NCBI RefSeq assembly: GCF_964355755.1
Contig: NC_092678.1
Coordinates: 1,017,922-1,077,921, forward strand
Direction of reading: 5' to 3'
From: Antedon mediterranea
Lineage: Eukaryota > Echinodermata > Crinoidea > Comatulida > Antedonidae
DNA: 60,000 nucleotides
Shown one piece after another: positions 31,511 through 46,300 of the stretch. Numbering within the stretch: the stretch's first letter is position 1; the number at the start of each line of letters is the position of its first letter. The position numbers and the translations under genes are program-made. A model generated the notes under the pieces. That model was not told the origin of the DNA and did not search any database. It saw only the letters and a list, made by a program, of their open reading frames with translations.

Positions 31511-34500
31511 ATGTCGGAGCAAGAGGATATGGTAAATGAGATTGATGAAAAGAACAACGAAAATTCCCCAGAAGAAAATGATGATAGTAAAGAAGAACCA
31601 GCAGTAGAGATTCCCAAACCAGAAGATGAAGAAACTAAAAACAACAATATTTCTGATGAAAAAGTTGACGATAAATCAGAAAAAGATGACGAAAAACCTA
31701 ACACAGCAGAAGAAAAAACAGAAATTAATAATGCCAATCAGAAAGATGCCACGAGGGATGAAGAAGAAAAAAATGACAAAGAAACAAGTGGAGAGAATGC
31801 AGAAAATGGAGCATTAGAAGAAAATGTACCAGAAGTAAAAGAAGATGAAACAAGACAACAGATTAACGCTGAAAAGGTGACGATTGAAACGACGGGGATG
31901 AGTACAGAAGTTACAAACGAAGAACATGAAACTGATCCTCACGCAGCTTCGCCGCAACCTCCAGTCATCAATGCAACTGCTACTGGTGAGTACAAGTATT
32001 CAATTGTTCAATATACAATTGAAAGAAAAGAGAAGAAATAGACTTTTAAAGCAGTAAATGTTTCAGGAAGAAAATGTTCGCGATAAACTAATTGTATTTA
32101 AAACTTTCCTTATTTTTTTCAGTGAAATTTGTGTTGATGCCAAGCGGTCAAGTCCACACAATGGCTTGCGCCCTCAACCAGACTATGTTTGATCTGAAAG
32201 TTCATTTTGCTACAGAGCTGAGAATGACAAGTGATACAATAGTGTTTATGTACGATGGGAATGGGGTTGATAATAACGTGACCTTAGCTGACCTTGGTGT
32301 AGGTCCTAATGGCGCTGTTCAAATGGAGATCTCGTCCTCTGACCCTGTCAATAATCCATTAAAACAACTTAAACCCAAACCAGAGTACATTATGCCAGAT
32401 GTGATAACAGTGAAGGTACTCAGAGGTAAGCCAAAGTATTCAACAAACTTGGCCAACAACCAGTCATAATAATGCCAATGCTTGTAGTTTATTAAATTAA
32501 TAATAATTATTATAAATAATTATTGAAACTACACCTTACAAAACATGTTTAAAATAAGCAAGAGTTAAATCAAAATAAAGTAAAACATCCAGAAAAAAAA
32601 AAGCCAAGCATATTCCTTTGTGAGGGCTATACAAAATTTGACTTATTGTATTCCTTTGCAGATAGTGGAGAATTTGAAGATGTAGTTGTTGAAATTGAGC
32701 GCTCAGTGCATCGTAAACCGTTCATTGGAGGTTATCGCCATCGTTTGAACGGCATAGAATACCACCATGCTGCTGCGCAAACAAGGCCAAAAGTCAAACC
32801 CGATAATGGAATCGAGAAATTTTGTCGTGACACGCAAACAGTTCGTGAGAAGAACCAACGACAACAGACACACATTGATACTTCAACACAGATGACAGGA
32901 ATTGGTTGTTACGTATCAAATATGACGGACAAGTTACTGGTGCCTGGAAAGTATCAGACGGCCGATGAATATCATGAAATAATTCTGATGAAAGTCAGTA
33001 TCCAATTTATAAATACTTTTAATGTATCTCTCAAAATAAATTTTTTTTAAACAAAAATAATCTATAAGTTAGTGTTTATTAGTAGATATTTTATTCAATC
33101 AAAAACATTAACATAGGTTGAACATCAAACATAGGTTGAACATTAAATTTATAAAGAACAGATCAGTTGAGATAGGAGTAACTTGCCCCAGCTATATTTG
33201 TAAACCAAACTTTGTTATGTGCTATTTAGGTGATTATACTGCAGTCGTACTTCAGACGATGGCAAGCTAAACGTATTGTGGCCAGCTTGAAGATTGACCT
33301 CGCTAAACGTCTTGATTGGGAACGAATGGAGGAAATTAGAAAAATAAAAGAAAAGGAGGATAGAATTCGAAAGGAGTTTGAACGGAGGATGAACCCAAAA
33401 TCCAAAGAGGACTTTGATCTTCTCTATCATGCATTGGAAAGTAAGTGTTTTGTGGCATTGTTGTGACACTGAAATTTGATGCAAATCCGAAACTTGACTT
33501 TCAAAAAGTATGATTTAGCATCCAGGTATATATATATATAAATATAAGAAATAATCTTATTTTATTTTCAAGAATGGAGAAAGGAAGAATTAGCAGCTAT
33601 CGATACATCCATGGAAGGTGCTAGACGCAAGGCCGCCCTCTGTCATCTACTTGACCAAGAGACGCAGTTGCTCGCATCCATAGGACGACATAAATTGGAT
33701 GCTAGTGCTGATAACAAACAACAGGAAATCCAGAAGTTTTTAGATACGGTATGTAACTATAGCTTTAAAATTTTAGAAATTTCAACACTGCAATTTTTTT
33801 TTTGTCTGTATACCATTTTGATGTTTTTATATTTTACTGAAATGTGTTTTATATAAGTGTTTTAACCTAATATATTTTTATACTCAATACTTTTTTTCGT
33901 TCCAACAGGCTGCAGGGCCAAAACGATGGAAAGCTTATGATGGGAAGTATACAGAAATGGACACAGCATACACGATCCGCGCCAAGGAATTACGCGACAT
34001 CTACAACAGCCTCACCATGAGGTATCTAACGCAGGATGAGCGCCTTGATGTACTACTAACACTTAAACATACTGTGAAGGAACACGATTGTAAACTTACG
34101 CAAGAAATTATAGAATTGATAGATCGTGAAGCCGACTTACTGATGAGGGGAGTGAAAGAAGGCAATTTAGATGGACTTAGAAAACGTATTTCAACACTGT
34201 TCTTACAGTACATTAAGACACCAACTTTCAATCCTGAAGCAGCAAGACTTCTTAAGGTAAGCCAGGGATGGGTTAAAGGGCTGTTCACACCTGCTCCGAT
34301 TCCAGCTAATGCTGTACGTACCATATGACCTGAGCTGGAGCATGTGTGAAAGGTCATTGGAAGTGACAATTGTGTGTAATTAGTTTGACATCATGTGTCT
34401 ACTTTTTTATTATTTGTTGGACTACAGAATTAGGAGTCAACGTTAGGTTTAGAAATAGTTATCTTATATTTAGTTATAGTTATAGTAAACTTCATACGAT

Positions 34501-35624
34501 GTTTTACAGTTATATTTAAAAAAAGAAAACTAACCTCTTCACCATTCTCCATTTCTTTTTTTATTACAAAACAACAAATATACTTTAAATTTAGGGTAAT
34601 TCGCTTGTCTTTTTAGGTTCCTCAAGATCCATCAACATTGCGCAAGAACATCTATTTCTGTACGAGCTGCAACAGCTACCTTCCTTCCACAGAGTTTCTT
34701 CTATCCTCCAACTCCAAGATCGTTGGCAAATGTCGGCGCTGTAAAAAAATCGACAACGACGGTAGACTACGACAGGACTTCAGTAATTATCACTTCATGC
34801 TCAAGTCCTTACGCAAAGCAGAGGAGGCCATTGGAGATGGCTCAAGAATACCATTCCTCTTACAGGTTAGAATACATAGTAATAATTAACTTTTTATTTA
34901 AGTGGTGTAACGCAGAGGCCTGAGGCCCCTGGTTTAGAAACCCCAAGTGCCCTCCAACCCTGGCGTTTTTAGCCTTTTTCTACATATTTTATTTCCTTTT
35001 TTTTTTCTCTGGGCACTGCTCTGGGGTTTAGCCAGTGAGAGCTCATAGCTGTTACGCAACTGACTTGTTTGTGTGATTTGAAAAAAAGAAAATAAAAATA
35101 CCACCAATATTTCACTGACTTTATTTCACAGGAAACCGATCTGCGATACTTGGTGGAGAATATTTGGAATAGTCAGAGTACCCTCAGCGCTTGGAATGAC
35201 CTGTTTGACCTCGCTTTGGTCAGGTGGGACCAACATGAGCACTGGTCACCGTGGAATTGTATTTTACTGACCAAAGATGAAGCAAAGGCACATTTTAAAA
35301 TTGAAGACTTGGAAACCGTGAGTTTCAAATATATTTTATAGTTACACATGTATATGGTATTCAAAATGTTTTGTTGTGTTTATAAAAAGTACTACAGATT
35401 TCGATTTTAAACAAGTTTATTTTAGCAACTTTACAATTTACATTAAATATTTTGTTTAGGGTTATGGACACGTTTTCTGCCACAAGATAAAGACGAAGCA
35501 CACCCTCGCTAAAAACTATTTCTCAAGACTTCCGGGCATGTCCGAACACATACATATGAAAAAGGAATCGACCAATCACAGACAGACAATTCAATCCAAA
35601 CCGTTAACCATCTCGCAAGCATGA
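31511..35624 (+). CDS. IQUB: IQ motif and ubiquitin-like domain-containing protein
   Basis: Axonemal protein linked to radial spoke 1 in motile cilia and sperm flagella. Nine coding exons: 31511-31985, 32123-32425, 32662-32993, 33230-33440, 33573-33748, 33909-34256, 34617-34865, 35132-35317, 35460-35624. They total 814 residues; human IQUB is about 790. Exon 1 is a Glu/Asp/Lys-rich disordered N-terminus. Exon 2 is the ubiquitin-like fold ([14 protein letters not shown] ... [11 protein letters not shown]). Exon 4 opens with the IQ motif ([14 protein letters not shown]), followed by a charged helix. Exon 7 has a zinc-knuckle-like CTSC ... CRRC pair. The conserved C-terminal domain includes [23 protein letters not shown]. 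Every junction keeps frame. The start MSEQED is the first ATG after the acceptor. An AATAAA follows the stop by about 30 bp. Confidence 0.95.
34902..35063. mobile_element. Dispersed element with GTGGCGTAACG-type inverted ends
   Basis: Begins AAGTGGTGTAACGCAGAGGC and ends AGCTGTTACGCAACTG, so the ends are imperfect inverted repeats. The middle (CTCTGGGCACTGCTCTGGGG) is shared with the element at 43867-44035. It is a short hAT-style MITE in an IQUB intron. Confidence 0.65.
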
Positions 35625-36762
35625 TTACAGTGTAAACAGTACTTTATTTCTTGTAATAAATACTTTATTTGGTGATTAGTATGTTTTCTTACTTTACTTC
35701 AATTAAGTACATTACTTAAAATCATCAAAGCTGGTTTTCTTATCCCTGATAACCTGCAGCATTAAGTACCACTACCACATAAAACATAAATATGTGCTCT
35801 CTTTTAATATTAACATTTTTGTGATCCCAACTTTTGTTATTTACAGCAAATTTACAGGAACCTGCCCACCGCCCTTAACCTTTTTACAATTACGATACAA
35901 AGGATAGACATTTTACTGCTTTTTTAAAACCCTGGAACCGCCACTAGTACTGTACATGGCTGTCAAATAATATCTTTTTGATAGCCAATATGTAGCTACC
36001 TGGCTGGAAACGCTCATTTTTAAAAGTGATAATACTTGGTTTCGGGAGTAAATGTCCAATTAAAACTACTGTATCAGTAAATAAGTTTATATTACTTTAA
36101 AAGCAGTAAAATCTAAGCGTTGTTTATAGTGTATATTAGTTAGTTACAAAAGCTAAAATACTGTTATAATAAACATAGTTTTAAAATGTTACTAGTGTGT
36201 TTTTTTTTTTACATATAAATTGCAAACTACCATTTTGGATTATGATTTCGGATATGAAAACAATTTAATCGGATAATCGCACAACATTTATGTACAATAA
36301 AAGTTTAAATATTGTTTTTAACAATACAGTCGTAAGACAAGACAATAATTTACACACCCCTTCACAGACATCGCTCGCCACGGAGATACAGCTGAAGTGG
36401 TATTTGTCGCAGCCAGACATAAGATCAAAGGACTGTTACAAGTTCCTATCTTGGCAAGACAAGCTCTGTGTCCTGTTATTAGATTGCCTTGGTATAGATC
36501 AGGTAGATTGGTACTTTGTGGTTTTTGCGGATTGCTTTACACATCAAGGGATGATTATCAAAACAATCAACGCTCAACGCCACACACCAGAAAATAAAGA
36601 TACATATCCAGTTTGGTTTTTAGAAGGTACTATGGAAAATGGGTGAAGTAGTTGGTAGAGAGTTACTACACCATCTGTTGGTGGCCCCTCTACCATCACC
36701 ATGAGGAGGATATAATTACCCTGAATCCTGAAGGAATAGATTCCTTTAGGAATGTGTACTTC
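35625..36762. other. Convergent intergenic region between IQUB and the receptor gene
   Basis: Holds the 3'UTRs of the two convergent genes. On the plus strand 36290-36646 encodes a 118-residue frame of unknown nature (segments LATEIQLKWYLSQPD and DCLGIDQVDWYFVVFADCF), with a second open frame overlapping it; no start context, splice partners or domain are evident. I do not recognise it and rate it as a possible exon remnant. Confidence 0.45.
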
Positions 36763-37577
36763 TCAAACACCCATGGAATTACAAAAACTATTTGTACTCA
36801 TGGAGTTGAAACCAGATGAGTCCGTCCTCATACTCTCCTTTTCTATTTTGTCCAATGGCATATACAAATTAGAAAGCTGACTGAACTGCTGTTGTTGGTA
36901 TTCTTCTTCCGTCTGTTCAATGATATCAAGTTGACAACCACTGCTAACCACGTTGTTAGCATTACTTTTCCAAAACCAATTTTTATCTGTTTCAATTAGT
37001 TGTTCCATTTTCTCGATGTCCTTCAAAAATGTTTGTCCCTCTGCTGTTTTCAGTTGGTCAATGGGATTAAAATCATGGAACCAACCGTTCTCTTCCCTGG
37101 CCGTGTCATGAAGGCGAAAAAACAACCTGGTGAGATCGTTATTAAGGTGGAAAACAACCAGATGTTTCAAAGGATCAGGAATACATTTTTTATTTGTATA
37201 TTCAAAGAGACAAAGCAAACATTTTGCGTGCATTTCTTTATCGCCAGAAAGTATCTGCAACGCGTGAATGAATATATCGTTGTACGCTGAATGCTTTACC
37301 GAAAAAGTATCTCCTTCGTGCACGTGATCGTCCCATGCAGTGGAGGCGCCGTACGACGAAATAAATAGAATCTTTTTCGCATCTCTCATCTCCTTCGAAA
37401 TCCAAGACATTAAGGAAATGATGTTTGGCGTTTTCCAATTGTGAATGGTCACGTCGACTCCGCAGTGCGCTTGCAGAAACGTTGCAAATGACAGCACAAC
37501 GTTTTTGTGCTGGGGCGCATCTTCAAAATAGAGGATTAGCAGTTTAACCCGTTGCATATCTACACTTTCCTCTGCAA
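36763..37577 (-). CDS. SEFIR cytoplasmic exon of the receptor (residues 538-808)
   Basis: One large terminal exon. Box 1, RVKLLILYFEDAPQHKNVVL, and the second block, AHCGVDVTIHNW, are the typical SEFIR start (Tyr-Ser/Phe-x-Asp, His, Cys-Gly-hydrophobic-x-Val, Trp). They are followed by ISLMSWISKEMRDAKKILFI, the helix-strand with W and 'A-K-I-L' of the family. Then come LLCLFEYTNKK, LKHLVVFHLNNDLTRLFFRL and a tail rich in Gln, Glu, Ser and Asn. The stop is at 36763-36765. The absence of an intron in the SEFIR coding region agrees with many IL17R genes. Confidence 0.9.
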
Positions 37578-40500
37578 CTTAAATATAAAATAATTCTGTT
37601 TATTTTTTATGTCCAGTTAATGTTCTAAGATTTGATTTCACGCAGCCGGAGACAAACACAATTATTGGAAGGAAATTTTCTTCTGTGCGTCACTAGTGGG
37701 AACCAAGCTTTACATGCGCTACACAAGAACGATCTATTATTAGGTTACATAATGTGTGTGTTGCTAGTGAGAACCAAGCTTTACATGCGCTACACAAGAA
37801 CGATCTATTATTAGGTTACATAATGTGTGTGTTGCTAGTGAGAACCAAGCTTTACATGCGCTACACAAGAACGATCTATTATTAGGTTACATAATGTGTG
37901 TGTTGCTAGTGAGAACCAAGCTTTACATGCGCTACACAAGAACGATCTATTATTAGGTTACATAATGTGTGTGTTGCTAGTGGGAACCAAGCTTTACATG
38001 CGCTACACAAGAACGATCTATTATTAGGTTACATAATGTGTGTGTTGTAATGAAAGTAACATATTACCTGTATTTGAAGCAATCCTTGGCCAGGATTTGT
38101 ATGCATATTTTTTAGATGATGTTGATTGGTTTATTCGTCGATACAGGCAACCAATGACGATAAGAAGCACAATACCAAAAGACAGTCCACCTAAGATTGC
38201 TATCGTGTATTCATGTTTAGGTTCTAAAAGAATAATAAAACAAATGACAGGTGGATTCCACATTCGCCACTAAAAGTATAAAGAAAATAGGATGGATGAT
38301 TTCAATAGGCACGACCTTTGTGGAAGGCTATTAAAGATATTAATAAACATATGAAGAATATATCAACACTGGTTTATTTTTACACAAAATACAACCAAAT
38401 GAATTACTAAATTACGAAAAAAAGTACTATTGAACGACCGTTCAATAAGTACGTATTATTGTACGCCATGTGACCAACAATCATCCACTCAAATTTATTT
38501 AGGTGTTATATAATATACAATATATCAACACACTGCAAGTTAATTTTTTTTTTAAATACAACCGATTACTATAATGACATCGTATTGCAATGTTAGACAG
38601 CTCAATTGGTGGATGTGGTTACGTTGTGGCTTGAAAATACTAACCTTGAACAACATCAACAAAAAATGAACACTCCGCTTCATTTCCATTGACATCCACT
38701 GCAGTATAAGTTACTAGGCTGATGCCTACTTTGAAGTTACTGCCAGGAAAGTGAGTTGTAGTAACGTTTTCTATGCCAACATTGTCAGTGGCAGTTGGTG
38801 CTATCCAGCTCACTATGGTTTGTTGCTTATTAGCAGGAATCACCTTAGTGACACGTTCTTTACAGCTATCAAATATCGGGGCGACAGTATCTTGAAAATA
38901 AAATTAGAGTAAATGAAAACACAACTTATTTGCAATCTTTAATAAATAAAATTAATTTTGATTAAGATTAAATTTTAAATATTTTCTCTGACCTTAATAG
39001 TTATTAGAACGTTTAATTGTGATGGGATATGACCCAAATGAGTGATATTTATTTAATTTTAATTAATTAGAACTTACCAAGGCAGGTGCCATCAACTTCT
39101 TCATAATTATCATCACATGTACAATTATATATTTGTGTATAATTCACCGCATTGCAGATACCACTTCCACATGGGTTTGAAGCACATGGTGAATCTACAG
39201 CAAAATCACAATCAGTTATTAATTCATTGGATTTCATCTCAATCTCATCTCAATACTGTTTAATGTACGCACAGTAGTTAGTTAGTGTGGAAACAAACTT
39301 TGAATGAATATTGAGGGTGGAACATGCAAAAGGTTATTTACAGTCTGGCCTCATACAGCAATACAAAGATCTGCAGTGCATGGACGTCAAGTACTTGCTA
39401 TTGATTATGAAAGCGTGGTTCCCACTAGAGATCCAACACAAGGACGTACGCGCAACACAAGCGAGTTGACCAATCACAAGCAACTGTTCAAATAATGCAT
39501 CGCTTGTGACTTATGTTGTTACCACCACCGTACACAACACATACATCAATTAAAGTTCATTGATTAATCTTACCACCACCATACACAACACATACATCAA
39601 TTAAAGTCCATTGCTTAGGCTTACCACCACCGTACACAACACATACATCAATTAAAGTTCATTGATTAGTCTTACCACCACCGTACACAACACATACATC
39701 AATTAAAGTCCATTGGTTAGTCTTACCACCACCGAACACAACACATAAATCAATTAAAGTCCATTGATTAGTCTTACCACCACCGTACACAACACATACA
39801 TCAATTAAAGTCCATTGCTTAGTCTTACCACCACCGTACACAACACATACATCAATTAAAGTCCATTGCTTAGGCTTACCACCACCGTACACAACACATA
39901 CATCAATTAAAGTCCATTGATTAGTCTTACCACCACCGTACACAACACATACATCAATTAAAGTCCATTGATTAGTCTTACCACCACCGTACACAACACA
40001 TACATCAATTAAAGTACACTGATTAGTCTTACCACCACCGTACATAACACATACATCAATTAAAGTACATTGATTAGTCTTACCACCACCGTACACAACA
40101 CATACATCAATTAAAGTACATTGATTAGTCTTACCACCACCGTACACAACACATACATCAATTAAAGTCCATTGATTAGTCTTACCACCACCGTACACAA
40201 CACATACATCAATTAAAGTTCATTGATTAGTCTTACCACCACCGTACACAGCACATACATCAATTAAAGTTCATTGATTAGTCTTACCACCACCATACAC
40301 AACACATACATCAATTAAAGTTCATTGATTAGTCTTACCACCACCGTACACAACACATACATCAATTAAAGTTCATTGATTAGTCTTACCACCACCGTAC
40401 ACAACACATACATCAATTAAAGTCCATTGATTAGTCTTACCACCACCGTACACAGCACATACATCAATTAAAGTCCATTGGTTAGTCTTACCACCACCGT

Positions 40501-43301
40501 ACACAACACATACATCAATTAAAGTCCATTGATTAGTCTTACCACCACCGTACACAACACATACATCAATTAAAGTTCATTGATTAGTCTTACCACCACC
40601 ATACACAACACATACATCAATTAAAGTCCATTGATTAGTCTTACCACCACCGTACACAACACATACATCAATTAAAGTACATTGATTAGTCTTACCACCA
40701 CCGTACACAACACATACATCAATTAAAGTTCATTGGTTAGTCTTACCACCACCGTACACAACACATACATCAATTAAAGTTCATTGATTAGTCTTACCAC
40801 CACCGTACACAACACATACATCAATTAAAGTACACTGATTAGTCTTACCACCACCGTACATAACACATACATCAATTAAAGTTCATTGATTAGTCTTACC
40901 ACCACCGTACACAACACATACATCAATTAAAGTACATTGATTAGTCTTACCACCACCGTACACAACACATACATCAATTAAAGTTCATTGATTAGTCTTA
41001 CCACCACCATACACAACACATACATCAATTAAAGTCCATTGATTAGTCTTACCACCACCGTACACAACACATACATCAATTAAAGTACATTGATTAGTCT
41101 TACCACCACCGTACACAACACATACATCAATTAAAGTTCATTGGTTAGTCTTACCACCACCGTACATAACACATACATCAAATAAAGTCCATTGATTAGT
41201 CTTACCCGCCACCACCATCATATGAAACACATTCTTACAATACCTGTCACATTAAAACTTAGTCTGTCATATCCAATACCATAATTAACACTTTCGTGAC
41301 CTGTTATCTAATGAAACACAAAAAAAACACAATTCATGCACATTGCAGATATAGATACAAAGAGCTAGAAATGGAAGAGCATTACCATGAACTTGTACTT
41401 TAGGAGATAGTGTGTCCCTCGCACCATCACGATTACCTTTCAACTATGAAAGAAAATGATCTATGAATATTCATGAAGGTTCATGCATATTAATGAGTGA
41501 ACATGACACTGAGGAGACAGATCCAAGATTTTCAAACACTAAAAATTACACAAACCAGAAATGGTGTTGATAGTCTGCCGCTTACCTGGATAAACCCGAC
41601 ATAAGCCCTTTTCCACGCAATTGTTTCGCACTTCGTGGAAAAGGGCTTATGTTGGGTTTATCCAGGTAAGCAGGCACGATATAGACAATAAGATTAATAG
41701 TTGTCAAAAGCATTATTTTCATTTTCTAAAGAGAATATTGTGTCGATCCAGCCAGGATGTGCCCTGGATGCACCCTGGATGTGCCCTGGATGCACCCTGG
41801 ATGCACCTTGGATGCACCCTGGACGCACCTTGGATGTGCCCTGGATGAACCCTGGATGAACCCTGGATGCACCCTGGATGTGTCCTGGATGCACCCTGGA
41901 TGTGCCCTGGATGCACCCTGGATGTGCCCTGAATGAACTCTGGATGTGCCCTGGATGCACCCTGGATGTGTCCTGGATAAACCCTGGATGTGCCCTGGAT
42001 GAACCCTAGATGAACCCTGGATGTGCCCTGGATGAACCCTGGATGTGCCCACCCTGGATGTGCCCTGGATGTGCCCTGGATGAACCCTGGATGTGCCCCA
42101 TTGACAGAGTGCTGAATAGAGAGTACACTATTTGTAATGTAATTGCTCAGATCTTAAACACAACCCCTTTTAGTTCTTCCGTTAAAAAAATGATTACAAC
42201 ATAAATAAAACATTTGAAATAATGTGATTCGGATGTAATGTAAACTAAACCTTCAGAATGAAATTGATAAAATGAAATTGATAATCTAAATAAAGAAGGA
42301 TGTTCAATGCCATGTGATTAATAAAAACATGTTTGTTACAGTATGTAGGTACATTTATTACATAGGTCATGGGCAGCCTATTAGAGGCTATTTATTTAAT
42401 GAGCATCTTAGAGAGATTAAACCAAGATTTAAATTAGTCTAATATCTACGGTAAAACCAAGTCATGCACACAACATTATGGTATGTTAAGGCATTACAAT
42501 ATAAAAAGTGTGTATACCTAAAACCACAAACTTGGGAAATGGTGTGCTACGACAAGCACCATTGCAAACACTTAAATCAGACGATGGCTGCATCTGTATT
42601 TTAGGAAAATGTTCAAATAAATCAGTGTTTTCAAGTAAATAACTGTTTTGTTTTAATATTTTGTGAATACTGTATATGTTTTATTGATAATTCATTTATT
42701 TTTCATTGAAACAAATCCAGTCAAAACATTGTTATTATGTTACTGCTTTTGGAATCAACAAAACCAAATGAGTGAAAAAACATTACAAAAGAAATCAACA
42801 AAATAGTGTGTAGAACTAGTTTTTACTAATTATCCTGAATTAATATATTACTTGATACTAAATGAATTCCATCTATTAACATTGTAGTTTTACATTTTTT
42901 AAACTATTTATTTAATGGTATAATGTTCCAAATATGTATATAGACAAGATTAATTAATTATTAAAATATCAAACAGAAAGAGAAGGTTGTTAGTTCAGTA
43001 TGGTGAGATACTACACAGCCGCGGCCTGTGAGGTTGCCTCAATCTCGGTCTACCTGAACCTCCCACAAGGTCCCAGGAGGCCTAGCTTTTTACAATGTAC
43101 AAAGACATTGATATATTTATTAACAGATTCACATAAAATTGAGCTCAAGAGGGAAAAAAGATATCCTCACACCAACATTTCGTAAATTAGATATTTTATA
43201 GGAAGTTATGAGAAAACTATAAAAACAGTCAATTAATATGTGAGGTCAAATGTTGATTATGTTTCTGGTATTAAAATAAATATTTTATGAATATTGTTTT
43301 A

Positions 43302-43364
<63 letters not shown>

Positions 43365-46300
43365 AAATCGAAGCTAAATGAAAATCTTTCAAGATTGTTT
43401 TAATAATTTGGGAACAATTATTGTCAAAGGAAGCACAGATAAATTCATGATAACCTGGACAAAAAGATTAAATATCATCATCATCATATTCTAACAATCT
43501 AAAAACTTGGAATGTAATACTCCCAATGAAACTTTCCACAAACCACACTCTTCTTAATGTCCAAAAGATCCCAAATTATTTTCAATGATTAAAATACATT
43601 CTGAATACCAGAAAGGTGTATGGTATTGTGAGGGTTGAGTAGTTTTTATGAAAATATATTTAAAAATTTGATTGAAAATTGATTACTGACCTTTATCAGA
43701 TACGTGCCAATGTACTTATCATGAGTATAGTTTGCTGTGATTACCATTAACGTTTTATTATTGACAACAACTTCTTTTGCAAGACTGCTTCCCTATAAAT
43801 AAATAGAATATTCTGTGATGTCTAACAACCTACTGAATTGGACACAGGTATGGACAACGCACATTCAGTAACACAGAGGCCTGAGGCCCCTTGCTTCATA
43901 AACCCTAAGTGGCCTTCAACGCTGGAAACCTTTTTCGACATATTTTAATGCCTGTTTTTTTTTCTCTGGGCACTGTTCAGGGGCCTCTGGGTTTAGCCAG
44001 TGAGCGCTCATTCATATTCATAGCCGTTACGCCACTGTGCATATTTCATAATGAGTAATTTTGCGTCGTAACCCAGTGCTCATTCGTCTGTTCCAGACAG
44101 AGGTCGAGACTACCGGGGTAACCTACATATTCTTCCAAAAGTGATTGGAGAAGCCTAAAATTTAAGTAAATTAGGTATTTGGAATAAAATATTGTGTATC
44201 TCTACACTAGCTAGAAAACAGCTCCAAAAGGGTCTACAACATATTTTGAGCAGTCAATTGCATATCTTAGAACTCAGATGTAAAAATTGATTAAGTGCCT
44301 CAATTTACTCAGCAAATGATCAAAAGTAGCTGGAGGTGAACTGATACCTAAAGAAGGGCTTATACCAAGGGGTGGACTGATACCTAAGGAAGGGCTAATA
44401 CCAAGGGGTGGACTGATACCTAAGAAAGGGCTTATACCAAGGAGTGGATTGATACCTAAGGAAGGGCTTATACCAAGGGGTGGACCCAAACCTAAGGAAG
44501 GGCTTATACCAAGGAGTGGACTGATACCTAAGGAAGGGCATACCTGCTTCGTCAGTACATTATTAACATTTTATGTTTATTAATACTTACATACTCTTGA
44601 CTTGGACATCCATCAAACCCGTCACCATATACTTTACAAACAAATAAAAAGTAGGAATTAAATTTGCAAGACGGCGGTGCAACTGAAAACTGTACAATGA
44701 ATCCTGCATACAGAGGTGTTACATCAACATACTCAGCTTTCCAATACACGTAATCATTATCTAGAAAAAGTACAACAAGTAAATCCAACATATTCAAAAT
44801 GTTCATTCCTGAATTGTGGGAAATTTTAAGCAATAAAAGTGTACACAAATGGTATATGTTGTAACACATTACGTAAACAATCCACTTCCATCCAGTATTC
44901 CAGATTGATTTTCATTTAACGTACCTCTTTCACATATTTTCAGATCCTCTACTGGGAAGCCTTTAAAAAAAGTAAAGTAAAATTAAACGACTCTATAATA
45001 ATAACAGTTGTAAAATAAAGGATTTTTCTATTGGCTACATACTGCACCAACATTATGTACATGTTATGTATAATACCATAGGCACAAATCTTAATTGTTT
45101 TTCCTTAACACAAGTTAAGCTTGGTAGGCATTAGGGAGCTAAGAACCAGTTAGTTTAGGTCATTTAATTGTTGGACCTGGAAATCACTAAAACTGTGTTG
45201 AGGTGAAAAAAGAGAAAGCATCATATCATACATATTGTATTTGTTTTATTTTGATCTTTGAATTAACAATGTTGATAAAACTGAATATATATCCACATAC
45301 GTCCCAACTTTGTGAGGGGTCTGATTGAGACAAGTTTTTTAAATTCTAAACCAGATCCTAACCAAAAAAAAAGGGGGGAAATGTTAAAATGTTGAATATT
45401 TATGTTACATATGTACTATTTTCTTCTTAAATAAATTTTACGAAATGAAACTAAACGAAATAAAACAATTCTCTGATGATGTAGTTAGTCCGTCAGTCGT
45501 CAAGAATTAAAATCTGCCCAATAATCAAAACTGTTAACTTACTTGGTGCTCTAACAGATGCTACCCACTGTTTAGTATTCAGATTTTGTTGTTTTAGTGG
45601 GATGGCATACGCTTCCATGTAATAATCTCTCTTCGGTGTTAAGTCATAAATACAATCGTACTCAAATACTATCTGCCGAATCAATCAATATCAATATTTT
45701 GAATTTATAATTGTACAAAAAAAAGTTTCAAAGAGAAAGCAATTGAAAGAAAGGTTTTCATCATTGTCGTTGTCATCGTCGCTGTTGTCATCATCATTGT
45801 TGTCATCATCACTGTTGTCATCATCATTGTTGTCATCATCATTGTTGTCATCATCGTCGTAGTCATCGTAGCTGTTATCATCATCGATGTAGTCAGTGTT
45901 GCTGTCGTGAGGTGGTTTCCCAATTAATTGTACGATCAAAACGGTACTGGGTATGTATGTCGTTTTCATCGTGGCTGTTGTCATCATCATCGCTGTTGTC
46001 ATTATCGTCGATGTTGTCATCGTCGTCACTGCTGTCATTATCGTCGATGTTGTCATCGTCGTCACTGCTGTCATCTTTGCTGTTGTCATCGTCGCTGCTG
46101 TCCTCATCGTAGCTGTTGTCATCATCGTCGTTGTCATCATCGTTGTGTTGTCATTGTCGCTCTCGTCATTGTTGCTGTTGTCATTATCGTCATTTTCATC
46201 GTCGCTGTTGTCATCATCTTCATCTGTTACGCTTGAGTAGACACACTGTATTCATTATTCGTTCAATGTCTCTCTAAATATTATAGAATTGGCAGGTACT

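Noticed and set aside
39659-40555. Repeat protein with YGGGKTNQWTLIDVCVV units
   Set aside because: The 51-bp satellite lies between receptor exons that join in frame without it, and the frame has no start or splice support.
36290-41215. CRISPR-like array interpretation of the regular 51-bp and 71-bp repeats
   Set aside because: There are no unique spacers between repeats, and the surroundings are spliced eukaryotic genes.
45691-46240. Thr/Met-rich and Val/Ser-rich frames
   Set aside because: GTCATC-type simple repeat in an intron of the receptor gene.
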